Assembly: GCA_022266195.1 (NCBI GenBank)
Contig: WHVY01000003.1
Coordinates: 2,914,001 to 2,978,000, forward strand
Length of the DNA stretch: 64,000 bases
Source of the DNA: Tetranychus cinnabarinus
Lineage: Eukaryota > Arthropoda > Arachnida > Trombidiformes > Tetranychidae
Reading direction: 5' to 3'
The position numbers and the translations under genes are program-made. Shown here in pieces: positions 1 through 11,064 of this stretch. Position 1 is the first letter of the stretch. The number at the start of each line of letters is the position of its first letter. The notes under the pieces are model-generated. The model searched no databases, was not told the DNA's origin, and saw only the letters and a program-made list of their open reading frames with translations.

Positions 1-3000
1 TGTTCTCCATCAGAATATTATTCAATTTTTGCTTAACATTCCAATAACAATATTACATTATCCTTTCCCTCCCAACCTCATATCAAGTTATTTACTCTTG
101 GCCATTCCTCATCCCTCATTCAGCCATGGTTTAATCATGAAGAGAAACTGAAATGGTTAAAAAATATTGTTTAAGAATGACTAATTATGGCGAAGTAACA
201 TGAAGGGAATGGCTCCAACATCAAGAACATAAAGTTTTCCAATTTTTCGATTCTTTTTTCTCTATTTTTATCAAGAACTTTTCATAATTGTTTTCTGTAA
301 CCTCTTTAGTCTTTATATTTGCACACTCTTTCTGCGTCTCCTGTGTTTCATGATAATTTTAATCCAATAAATATGATTCCATTTTGATTCAATATTTAGC
401 TTTTTCTTCTTTTCTCCAACATTCTGCACTCCCAGCATTCCAACCTATTTTTACTCTCCTTTAGTTTTTTTCTCATTATCATCATTATCATCCTGCACTT
501 TTTGTTTCCAACATTCATTCCTTCGATTCATGTTTATGAAAGGCTTGACAGTTTAACTATTTACTTTTTGAATTGAGTGAGAAGAAGAAGAAAAAAATCA
601 AAGTAAACAGAAAAAAAAGGTTGAACAAGATGAAGAAAAGAAGTAAAGAGAAGAAGAGAAAAACAAAAATTCATTTTTCTGTTCAGTTTAACCTTTATTC
701 AGTTTTGCTGCCTTTTAACTCAATTTTTACTGTTTCACCAATTTTCACACTGACTTTGAACCTCTACCGTCAAACGTGTTTTGTTTTCAACTTTTTTTCC
801 CTCTTCTCCTCCTTTTTTGTTTCTCCAGCTATAAAACACAATTGAGTTTACTTTTATCATCGCCATTATTATTATTACACAAACATTGAAAGATGAAGAT
901 GATGGAGATGGAAATGATGGATAATATTGAAGCTTCGAGTTTTGCCTCTCAGAGTTTAAAAGTGCATAAAAACATTTCGTTTCATTTCTTATTGCCTTTT
1001 TGGCAACTTTCTTTTCTCTCTCTCTCTCTCTCTAAGAACTTCCAATGATATAATAAACTGATGAGATGAATAAACATTTCAATGATGCTCCAGTTTCAAG
1101 TGACTTTTGAGGCAAAAAACAGTTTCACACCAACTTTTCATCACACTTTATTCCCTGACTTTTACCATTACAAACAAAAATTTACATTCACATTGTAAAT
1201 AAGCTGATAATGAAATGATGATTTAACATGCAAATGAAACATTGGGAGCTTCAAAAATGGATTCTTGTAAAAAAAACTCTTAAGAATACAAAATTGGTGA
1301 AAAAATCGTTTTTTCCTTTTCCAAACATTTCCAACCTCATTTCAAGTTTTCATTATCACAACGAAAATCGCTCAGAATTTGAAACATTTTACATTTTCTC
1401 CAAGAATCCAGGCAAAGTTGCAATTATATTTCATCTAGTTTACTTGCAACTTCAATTTTTCAAAATTATGAGCGTAAAGTCAATTTTTTGTTTCGACTTC
1501 AATTGTCTCATTGTTTTCATCACGCAATCCTGAACACTTTCCTGCCCTGTTTAACCCACCATTTTCTAGGTTTACCAGAATGATTCATGAGCAAAGACTG
1601 GAAAAACTTGAGTAAACAAAAAAATTTCATTGTATTTCTTTTCTCACAAATTCTCGTCTCTTGTAATATTTTGTAACTTGTTAATTTAAGATCAACTAAT
1701 AGTCGAGTGAAAATACAATTTCAATTGTTTGTAGTCGAGATAACAAGAGCAATAAAAGACATTGAATGCTGATGGAAACAGAAAAATGAAGAATCAAATT
1801 AAATCATTGGAATCGCTTCACCATATTTTTCTTTCCTTTATTTTTCTTAATCAATTCTTGAGATGATATTGCTGTTTATCATGACTCCCAGCGAGATGAT
1901 AAAAGGAAATAAAGGTCATACAATTTAATTTAATGGTGTAAACAACAACAATTGAATTGTTGAAACATTAAAAGTTGAACTGAAAAGAGAAAGAAAAAAT
2001 TGCCTCAAATTGCTGTCAAAATTGTTAACGAAATTGTGAACCTTCTTATTGTCATTGTTTTCATTTTGTGTGATCAAAAGACATTTACAGTCATTAAATT
2101 TTGATTGAAAACGATTGGAAAACTGAAATGTAATAAACTCAACAAAATCAATAAAAAATTTTCATATTTGTTTAATCAAAATTAATGGCAAATCGAGTTT
2201 GGTAAACATTAAAAATCACCTCAAAATGAACTTAGAAAACATTTCGAACATGAAATTAGAAATTTTCAAAAGAATTTGCGAAATCTTCTGAATTTTTAAT
2301 TACGAGAATTTTGAGGTTTTCCTGATTTCACTCTTTTTCTAAGTTCATGACTTATAAGACTTTGAAGATTTTTGAATCCATGATCATTTTGCTTATCTAG
2401 AGTTTGGAAATTTTCTAGAAGCTCGAAAAATTTTTAATCTTCTGAAACTTTTCGAAGTTCAGTCTTTTTCTGAATAAGTATTGTTCAGTTTTTACTTTGC
2501 AATATTTCATTAATTATTCTTCATCTGCAAATCTTCTGTTAATCTTGAGATTAACTTGAATTCATGTAAACCTTTGGCACTCATTTGCAACCGGAAAAGT
2601 CGAATTAGTCGAGATTAAAATGCAACTCAGATTATCTAGAGATTTAATCTCATGTTCACTTCAGTTTTCCTTAGTTTTCCCATTTTTTCCATGATAATGT
2701 TATAATGGAATTTCATTTTGAACTTTCATCCTTTTCCACCATTTATACACACGAATTGAAGTTATTAAATTCTTGTTTTGTTTCAACAATTGTTATTTTA
2801 CTCAAAATTTACACTTTTTATGGTTCTATTATTTCATGTCTAAACTAATACTTTTTTCACTGTTGCTTACTTGATAACCAATTTGCCTTGGAGGACAGGG
2901 AAAACTATGAAAGAGCATTATCATTACCAAAAATGTTGTTTCACCTAAATTCATATCGAGAATTGTATTTCGCTATTTTTATCACAACTGACAAAGTCTT

Positions 3001-4241
3001 TCCCTTTTCTGGGAAACTTGAATATTAACCAAATGTTTCTCTTTCAATAAATGTTTATCGATCAAAAGGTCAGCAATCCATGTTTCACAAAAATCCATCA
3101 ATAATTTGTTCCGAATTCATCTCAATCTGTCCATTTTTCAAGTGAACAAAAATTGTGAATGTTCATTTGTAATCAACAGAAGGGATAATTAGATATTTTG
3201 GTTATTATATTCGAGTTTATCACATTAGACTTTGGACTAACAAGACAACTTTTGGAGAATGAAAGCAAATTAAGAAATTTCTTTTTCCATTTTTTCATGA
3301 TGTTTGGATTTATAGTGAGCGAAGGCTTATCTTGTTTATTTTGTCTGTTTCCATTGGAATCATTTCTGCCCATTAAAAAGCGAGACTTGATTTACGACTG
3401 AGAAATGCTATCAAATGGTGAATGCATGTGAATGATTATTATCCGATTTAAATTGAAACAGTATTTAAGAGGGAATAAATTGATAGGGATTGCTGGTATA
3501 AGTATTAAAAGTCAAACATCAACTAATGGATAGCAAGAAACAGATTAAATTTGCTGAGCAAAGATGATGACGAAGTAAAGATGATGAAGCTAATACAGTT
3601 TGAGATGTTTTACGTTTTATGATGATAATCATGAGGATGATAATGAACGAGGATAATGCAGTGATTGAAGAGAAAGAATCAAACCTTGAGAGACTTTCCT
3701 TTGTGACCTGAATTCAACATTGACTTTATCTCGACTGTTAGACAAAAATTCCGCGTAGAATGCTCGTTTCAACCTTTTCTTGATTTTCTCATCCTCTTCA
3801 AATTACTGGACTAAATAGTGCTGTTGACTTGAATAACATGACGAGTTTTCAAGTTGCAACTAAGAGAATGAGAGTTAACGAAATCCCAATAGAACGCAAT
3901 ACAAGAATAATGATTTTATTCATTGGAAATGGCTCTTGAACAGGAAAAGTTTCAGTGCTTGTTTGCGAGGAAGAAAAGGCTGAAACTTAATGTAAACGTA
4001 AAAGTGCAAACACAAAACAAAATATACATTAATTTTTTAGTTTATTTGTAATAACCGATACAATACACTAAGAGCAATAATGATAGGGACACTATGTTTT
4101 TGGTCAATTTATTGATAAAAGTAGATCAATTTATGACGAGACTTGACCTGAAAAGTGATTAACATATAAGTTAACGATTGTGTGAAAAAAATTTGCATAG
4201 TACAAGTTTACTGTCAAAATTAGTAAAAAATCGAAAAAATG
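1..4241. other. Intergenic DNA, no gene recognised
   Basis: AT-rich DNA with many short poly-A and poly-T runs and ATGATG/ATCATC stretches. The open frames at 573-845, 1228-1533 and 3173-3401 are low-complexity (Lys or Phe/Ser-rich), have no recognisable domain, and in the last case overlap on both strands. I could not assemble any exon with splice signals and conserved residues here. Confidence 0.6.
1015..1033. repeat. (TC)n microsatellite
   Basis: Uninterrupted TC dinucleotide run of about nine units in otherwise unremarkable intergenic sequence. Confidence 0.9.
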
Positions 4242-5450
4242 AGTGGCAAAAAAGATAGGGAGAAGAACTCAATAATCAATGAAAAACGGGTTTAATCACT
4301 TTTTATGCTTATTAATAGTGAGTATGACGACCATTTAAACTAACTACTTCAAAAATTCTGTTTTCCTTTGAGTTAATCAAATTCTGGATGATTTCAGGAT
4401 GTATACCAAGCATCCTGAACTGCATTTCAAAGTTCATAAACTGATGAAAAACTCGGACTATTTTTATTAACTTTTTGAACAGTTAGTCCCCATAAATTTT
4501 CGATAGGTTTGTGCCCATGTGAGCAAGCTGACCATCTTAATAAATCAAATTTATTTGCTTCGAGAAAAGATTTCGAGCATTCCTGACGTGTATGGACGCA
4601 TTGTCTTGTCATTGTGAAATTTCCATTTATCTCCAGTCATTGTAGTGCAATTTGGTATTAAGTAATCCGTGAGAACTTGCTGATAATCATCAGAGTTCTT
4701 TCTGCATGAAATTTTATCCGGAGGAAGCACATCATTGTAGCAAAAGCACTCCAAACCATCAACGTTCCACCACCAAAGTTTCTCTTCGAAAAAATCTGCT
4801 TTTTCGCAAAACATGTTACCATCAGGTCCATCCGAGTTGAACTTCCTTTCATTACTTAATATCAATGATATCCATTCCTGGTCCTTAGTCATGTAATCTT
4901 TAGCGAACTGCATTCGAACTTGTTTGTGTCCATCAGTTAGTCTAGGTTTTTGTTCCATACTTGCATATTTCAAATTTTCAGAACTATGAATTACATTGAG
5001 AACAGTCCTACGGCAAACTTAAAGACCAGTATCACTCAGAATTTGTTTGAATGACGAATTTCCTTCAGATGCTAGCCTCATAATACTTCGTTGGTAACAT
5101 TGGGATAATTTTGATGGTCTTCCTGTGGACTTAGATTTACCATAATTTTCCCCTAACATGAGGAAATTGTGCACCACATTTGGTGACCTATTTGTTTTGT
5201 CAACAATGGATCAAATTAAGTCACTTGAATCACGATAAGCCTCAATTAATGATTTCGTAAGGGGTTAAAGTTGTACCTCGACCCATTGTAAAATTACACA
5301 CAAAATAAGAAATTTACTTGACAATTTGAGCTAGATTTGCAAACTGATGCTCTATTCTAAATATGTATTCACTTTATACCCTGATTTAGGCTGAAATCTC
5401 TGAGCGATCAGTAAATTGCATTAGTGATCCTATCTTTTTTGACATCCACT
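4242..5450 (-). pseudogene. Dead Tc1/mariner transposon with transposase remnant
   Basis: The minus-strand reading 4551-4973 resembles the catalytic core of Tc1-type DDE transposases: a stretch ending NERKFNSDGPDGN matches the region around the first catalytic Asp, here Asn. Further along the HND segment replaces the usual QDNA-type second Asp region, and a second frame at 4427-4612 contains the family's end motif HKPIENLWG. The N-terminal half up to about 5285 is read only with several stops and frame changes (a start-like MGRGTT lies at about 5287). Imperfect inverted ends share GCAAAAAAGATAGG (4246-4259) and its complement at 5429-5443, giving about 1.2 kb, the usual mariner size. It encodes no intact enzyme and is an inactive copy. 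Confidence 0.75.
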
Positions 5451-6928
5451 AGAGTTACTTTCCTTAATTAGTTAACCTTGTTGGCAATTTTTTGTGTCGA
5501 ATCCAGCATATGGCAAACAAATTATCTTGTGAAGCCATCATGAGCTTAAAAATCGTTTTAAGTCTCGAGCAGTTATTTTTTCTCGAGAAAAACACGAAGA
5601 CCATATCATTATTGCCAATAGTGTATATGCTATTAGGGAATGATGGAAGTTGATATTTTTTTCTTGATTTCCTTCATTTTATATGCAGATGTACACAATT
5701 TATTAGGATGGATGGTCAACCAAACCTAACGTCAAACAGACGATCAGGCAGAAATTCCGATAGTTGCATGTAAGTTTTATTTTGTTTAGTTATCTGTGAA
5801 GCTAGTAAGACTATAACTGTTAAAATTGCTAAAAATAGACGAGGTTCGATTGTTATGCTCTATTTTTCGTATTCAAAATACTATAGTTGAAATTTAATAA
5901 AATTCAACAAAAAACTATTCTATGTGAATGAAACATTAATTTCAGTGTGATTGGATAGGATAATCTTTGAAAATGTTACAAACTGGTGCTCGAAGTGAGG
6001 GAGTTTGCCACGTTTTTAAAAGTTTACTTCATTAGAGTTCTGGGTGAACTGACTTTATTTTCAACTAAACCTTTACATTTATTCATGTACAATTGACCCT
6101 TATCGATCGTAGGTTTACTTTGATCGATAAGGGTGTGAACATTGCAGTTCTAATTTAGTTTAATTAGAAGATATGATCTTGCATCAAGTTTACTTCAAAT
6201 TTTCTACAAATTGCTTAAAATAGCTAAAATGGAATACCCAATGGATTTATACCAAAAAATAGAGAATGATATTGAAAGAAAACTTGTTTCAAGCAGGTTT
6301 TTAGTGTCTCTATCTTGCCCTACCTCAAGTAAGTAGGGAAAGGCCACAATTGGTTGAAATTTTGTGGGTAGGGCATCTTGTGAAGAGTTTCTCCCTCACG
6401 GTGCATAAAATGGCCGACAGTTCTTTGTTTTGAGCGTCTTTTTGCCACCCGCGGAAGCCCTACCAGTTTTGATATTTAAAGTGAAAGATTTAATAAAATA
6501 CCTAATCACCTATTAGAATCAACTTTAAACTACAACTTTAAGCCAACAAATCTCCGTCTATATAACTGTGTGTGTAACTCAATTAGTGAAATCTAATTCC
6601 TTGAATAAAGTGAAACTCACTTTTACCAACTATTGTACCTCAAACAAAGTGTGACCTCCGGGTTGAAGTGATGTAACTGCCATTCTAAAAGTTAACTCTA
6701 ACTGATTAGAATCCATTGAAGTGGCTCAACAAATGGTAACTTTTAGTTTAAAGGTGGACTAGATAGTGGATATAGTGGAGACAACTGGATGACAGCGTTG
6801 GATAACTCTTCTTTCTAGGAGATAATAGCAACCAGATTAATAAAATTTATGTATCTTGTATAACTATATTTTTTGATCAATTTATTAAATAGGCATTGCA
6901 AATTTACCAACCAACTACCCTAAAATTT
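5451..6928. other. Non-coding stretch, possibly an old LTR and flank
   Basis: No supported coding sequence. If the primer-binding-like site at 6929 is real, the several hundred bases before it would include the left LTR of the resident element C, but I found no second copy of this sequence in the window to confirm that. Confidence 0.4.
6096..6134. repeat. 13-bp perfect inverted repeat (hairpin)
   Basis: ACCCTTATCGATC at 6096-6108 is repeated as its exact reverse complement at 6122-6134 with a 13-nt spacer. There is no following T-tract or gene to give it a role. Confidence 0.8.
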
Positions 6929-6946
6929 TGGCAATCGCGCCAGGGT
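6929..6946 (+). other. Primer-binding-like site of resident LTR element C
   Basis: TGGCAATCGCGCCAGGG resembles the sites directly behind the left LTR of element A (TGGCGATCTTGCCAGG, 9379) and behind the 5' LTR of element B (TGGCGACTCTGGCAGG on the minus strand, about 48997-49013). All begin TGGC-A and contain a later CAGG. It lies about 1.5 kb upstream of the element C gag, a plausible leader distance. No matching LTR pair was found, so this rests on similarity alone. Confidence 0.35.
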
Positions 6947-8440
6947 TGGCATCGAATCCACCGACGATTGGTACGTCTCCTGATAGCACGAAACAAATCT
7001 AATTAAGTTAAGTAAAACTGATCTTATAATCTATTGTCTCATATATGCTTGTTTATTCACAAATGAGTATGATAATGACTAGTATGACTTTGCAATTATG
7101 ACTTAGTATGTTGAATAATTATCTTAAATGATTCAATTTATAAAGATAAATATCATCATACTCATCATGATTAATAAAAGAATTAAATGAGATTAGTTGA
7201 AATCCATATTGAATAAATAAATTAACTAACATCGTAGTGGAATTGAAAAGGTCAATGAGATTCTAGATTTTAATTGATATTGACTAGAAGTAACAGACTT
7301 TGAGTATAAGATTAAATTAGGTTGCACCTTCTGCTGGATATATATCAACATTCTCATTGATCCAAGCACAAAAAAGAAAAAAAGTTGTAATAACAATTAT
7401 AGAAAGTCAGTTGAGAATTGTAACAATCACATCTTTCAATCTCATCAATATATCTTTTATGTGATTAATTGAACTGAACTAACTGATTATTCTGAATAGA
7501 ATTGAATTAATCAATTGAATTAAATCAAATTAACTGAGTAACTGAGTATACTAAATTGAATTAATTGATTCAACTTTATTGAATTAACTAATTAGACTAA
7601 ATCGCATTGCTTGATCAAACTGAATTAATTGATGAAACTGAATTGAATAAATTGATTAAACGGAATTAACTAAATTGAATCAACTGATTTAACTGAATTA
7701 ACTGAATTGAATCAAACTGTATCAACTGATTACCTGAGTTGAATTAAAGGGTTAAGTTGATGATAAGCCCAACTACAATCATATTTTCCTTTGATAGTGA
7801 AATAGTTATCCAAGTATTTCTACCTTTAAGTACAGGGCTATTCAGCTATTTTTACCGATGTTAAACGGCTATATCTTGGGCTGTGATTGACCTTGAGGGG
7901 TCAGATTTTATATAATTAAATTTCGCCGATACTTATTTGCTATATTTCAAGGTCAAGGTCATTCAAGGTCATTTGTCGGAAATCACTCCTAATGCTATTA
8001 GAGGTCAAACGTATATTATTAATAGTTTTGTACTACTGAATGGACGTAATTTCATTAGAACAAAACTGAAAACCGATGATTGCGTGCCTTTTTATCACTC
8101 CGTGATGAGTGGAAGGTAAAATGTGTAGAACTTTTTGTTGTTTTATCAGTTTAGTATTTTGAATTTTAGTAGGAATTCTAGTATGGAGGACAAAGTACAT
8201 GAAATTCAATTGAATTCGTATGGCTCATGAGAAGATTCAGAAACTGAAGAAAATCATTTAACTTTTACAATTAATGAATCAGACTTAATAGTTTTAATTC
8301 GTATAACTTCACCAATCTTAATACTCATTTACAAGATTTTGCTGATATTTACTACATGCATACATGTTATCATCAACCAGCTTAATCAAAATTAAATTAA
8401 AATTTCAGTACCCCAGAACAAAGAAACGCAAGTAAGCAGC
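6947..8440. other. AT-rich non-coding region with degenerate simple repeats
   Basis: Within about 7450-7740 the words TTGAATTAACTGATT and variants recur many times in irregular order, a cryptic-simplicity tract rather than a clean tandem satellite. The short frame at 7937-8119 has no recognisable domain. Confidence 0.5.
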
Positions 8441-9051
8441 ATGACTAAAAAGTCAAAAGAACGTCAGCCCGTAAATCAATTTATTCAAATAAGTAATTTT
8501 TCTGGCGATAATGACGGAGAAGATTTACTCGAATGGTTAGAATCATTCGAAGCTTCTGCTGCTGCTTTAGAATAGGATGATGAAACAGAATTAGAAGCTC
8601 TTCCAGCTTACTTAACTGGAACTACAGCAAAATGGTATGATTGTTGCAGCAAAACGCTCGAGGAAAAGGCGAGTCCTAAGACGTTCGCTGAATTGCAAAC
8701 AAAAATGGTAAAAAGGTTTAGCCCCTTTAAACTACAGAAATAGTTTAATGAGAGAACGAAAAAAGGCAACAGCCTGGTCAGTCAGCTTTTGATTATGCTT
8801 ATGATATCAGAGATTTATGTCGAAAAATAAATCGAAAACTAGGTGAAGATTTAGTTCACCGTTTCATCCATAGAGGATTGAACCCAGCAGTCAAGACTCA
8901 AATGGAATTATTACCAACTAACGAGGATTTAGATTTCGACTCTAGATTGTCCCTCGCCGAAAGATCGGCGGGTGAAATTAAATTCTTAGAGGAAAGTGGT
9001 TTGTGTAGAGGGTGAAGAAACCCTCTACACAAACAAATCAGTTTATTCAAA
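8441..9051 (+). pseudogene. Gag remnant of resident LTR element C, 5' part
   Basis: Starting at an ATG at 8441 the translation reads as a retrotransposon Gag: a segment with FSGDNDGEDLLEWLESFEA is followed, after an in-frame TAG at 8573-8575, by LPAYLTGTTAKWYD, the usual Gypsy-type Gag capsid signature (compare GTARRWY in element A). A second stop (around 8741) and frame changes follow, but later stretches such as LVHRFIHRGLNPAVKTQ are still Gag-like. The sequence is cut at 9051 by element A and resumes at 17562. It is a decayed capsid gene with no intact product. Confidence 0.75.
8999..9034. repeat. 14-bp perfect inverted repeat inside element C gag
   Basis: GTTTGTGTAGAGGG at 8999-9012 is exactly complementary to 9021-9034 with an 8-nt loop. 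It lies 17 bp before the element A insertion point and probably arose by local inverted duplication in the dead gag. Confidence 0.85.
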
Positions 9052-9378
9052 TGATAAAAATAAGAGAGTTGGTAAGTTAATCTTGCCAACTCTCAAACCA
9101 AGGCTAAGGTTTATTTTAAACTTAGTTCAGAATGTAGCCTTATAAGGCTACCAACAGGATGTTGGTGATGATGATGAAGATGGAGATGAATATGTATATA
9201 TAATGTAAAAGTAATCTAGAGTTAGTTAGTCTTAGTTTAGTATACTCAATGTTACAGTTTCATCTATTTAGTTGATCGAACACACAACTTATATTCGTGA
9301 ATTGTGTTAATGAATAAATAAAGAGTTCTTTTTTATACATACGTTAAGTTTAGTGTAACCTGAGTAAAAAACGTTACA
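9052..9378 (+). repeat. Element A 5' LTR
   Basis: This LTR contains a 9-bp stem at its start (GAGAGTTGG / CCAACTCTC), the 18-bp perfect palindrome GTAGCCTTATAAGGCTAC at 9134-9151, a TATATAA box near 9193-9200, and AATAAATAAAG near the end (about 9315), suitable for polyadenylation. It starts TGATAAAAA and ends CGTTACA. Confidence 0.93.
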
Positions 9379-9396
9379 TGGCGATCTTGCCAGGAT
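9379..9396 (+). other. Element A primer-binding site
   Basis: TGGCGATCTTGCCAGGAT begins at the first base after the LTR, with the TGG expected from a tRNA CCA end. I cannot assign the tRNA without the host tRNA set. Confidence 0.75.
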
Positions 9397-10437
9397 CGCA
9401 AGTTTAGCGATCTTACCTGGTTATTTTTCTTTATGTTTTAACTGTTAAAGTTTACAACTTTGTTTTCATTTAATTTCGTGAAAAATTGTGCATCAATGTT
9501 TGTTTGTTTACTCGCCCTAGAATCGTGATCATCTATTCAACTCGGAACAAACTGAGCCTTTGGAATAAACGTAAAAAAAAAGAAAAAAGTAAGAATGTCT
9601 TAAGATAAAAATAAAATTTATTTCTCCATCTCAAGTTTTAGTCTAGTTTTCTCTAATTTTTAGAAGATGAAACGAATAAGTTATATCTTCTGCTATACCT
9701 TGTAAATTTTTACGTTTATTGTTTTTTTTAGTTGTTAAACTAACTTATGAATATAATCGAACTATTAATTTTACTTAAGAGAATTTGCAACTGCCACTAG
9801 CCGACTTGAGAAGTCATTGAAAAATAAGAGTAAATATATAATAGAATAACACTTTCTTATGTTCAAACTGAGACGATAAAAGAAGCAAACTCATGTTTAA
9901 CTTAGTAACCATGAAATATTACTTAATTTTGTTTATCATTATTTGGATTATACTTTTTACTTAGAATAATAGGAGTCATTAAATACAATTCTCAGTTACA
10001 TTAACAGTACTTTTAAAAGACACTAAAGAAATTAATTGTAATGTCAACAGTATTGACTATTAAATCTCTAATACTTATTATTGGAATTGAATAAAACCCT
10101 TAAAAATGCTACTCGGACTAAAAGTCATAAAATATTGTTTAGTTATCATAACTGCCATATGGATTTTACTGTTGTTCACCTAATGCTGGATTCCTAAAGA
10201 AAGTGAATTATTGTTACTTGAGATTCAAAAATGAATTATTAATAACTCGTTATTAACTCAACTTTTGCAAAGCATTCTTATTATCTCCAAAGCAAATGAT
10301 TCTTACAGAAACCAACTCGTTAATTATATTTATTACTTGATGCGTAAATTTTAATTACTTTTAACTATTTATCGACTCGTCTATTTAAATTACGTTCTTG
10401 TTAACTTTTAACGCAAACTAAATCAATTTAAAACAAA
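9397..10437 (+). other. Element A untranslated leader
   Basis: About 1 kb without a credible ORF lies between the primer site and gag. A donor-like GTAAGA at 9589 could serve as the common 5' splice site for the accessory-gene acceptors at 16191 and 16713; that pairing is inference. Confidence 0.5.
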
Positions 10438-11064
10438 ATGGCCACTCAACCAAAGAAGTTCTTCAAGATATCAAATGATAAGTCTACTCAGTCAACAAGT
10501 CAATCAAATAATGAAGGTAATGAGCCGAGACATTTGATAGCTACTATTGCTGAGAATTTTAATGAACCAAATAATATTGAGACTCTTTACTATGATAGGA
10601 AAGAAGATTTAATTGATTGGTTCGAAAGATATGAATATGAGACAACAGCAGTAGGATGGAGTGATAAGGATAGACTGAAGGGAATAGCTCAATACCTTGA
10701 TGGTACTGCTAGGAGATGGTATGTTAGCTATGCTAGTCCAGATAATCCTGAAGCACCTAAAACTTATTATGACTTGAAACAAATGATGGTAAGAGATTTA
10801 TGTAGAGCTGATTATAGATCAATAATTGAAACAAGATTATATGATTGTAAACAAGAGAAAGGAGAATCTGTCGCTAATTATATATTGAAAAAACAAGAAT
10901 TATGTAAACGAGTTGATTCTAAGATGCCAGAACCACAGGTCCTAAGACATATTTTAAGAGGATTGTTACTTGAACTTTTACAATACATAGATCAATTTGA
11001 AATAAAAGACGTTTCCGCTCTATTACTAATAAAGACTTGGCAATTGAGACAACATTACTGGTAG
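10438..11064 (+). CDS. Element A Gag, C-terminally truncated
   Basis: The 208-residue ORF begins MATQPKKFFKISND and contains the Gypsy-type capsid segment DLIDWFERYEYETTAVGW and LDGTARRWYVSYA (about residues 60-105). It would assemble the particle. The family's Cys/His zinc knuckle is absent: the frame runs into unrelated residues near its end, and the overlapping ORF from 11037 is already in the last part of the protease. An internal deletion at about 11010-11070 therefore seems to have removed the nucleocapsid and the protease active site. Compared with the element B Gag, roughly 150 or more residues are missing. Confidence 0.8.
   Translation: MATQPKKFFKISNDKSTQSTSQSNNEGNEPRHLIATIAENFNEPNNIETLYYDRKEDLIDWFERYEYETTAVGWSDKDRLKGIAQYLDGTARRWYVSYASPDNPEAPKTYYDLKQMMVRDLCRADYRSIIETRLYDCKQEKGESVANYILKKQELCKRVDSKMPEPQVLRHILRGLLLELLQYIDQFEIKDVSALLLIKTWQLRQHYW

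Noticed and set aside
573..845. Lys-rich 90-residue ORF
   Set aside because: Low-complexity translation of an A-rich stretch with no domain or splice context.
3173..3401. Overlapping ORFs on both strands
   Set aside because: Mutually antisense short frames with no recognisable similarity.
6929..6960. A tRNA gene, because of the TCGAATCC word
   Set aside because: No cloverleaf could be formed; the sequence fits a primer-binding site better.
8898..9089. Minus-strand ORF over the element C / element A junction
   Set aside because: Crosses a transposon insertion boundary and is a shadow of the decayed gag.
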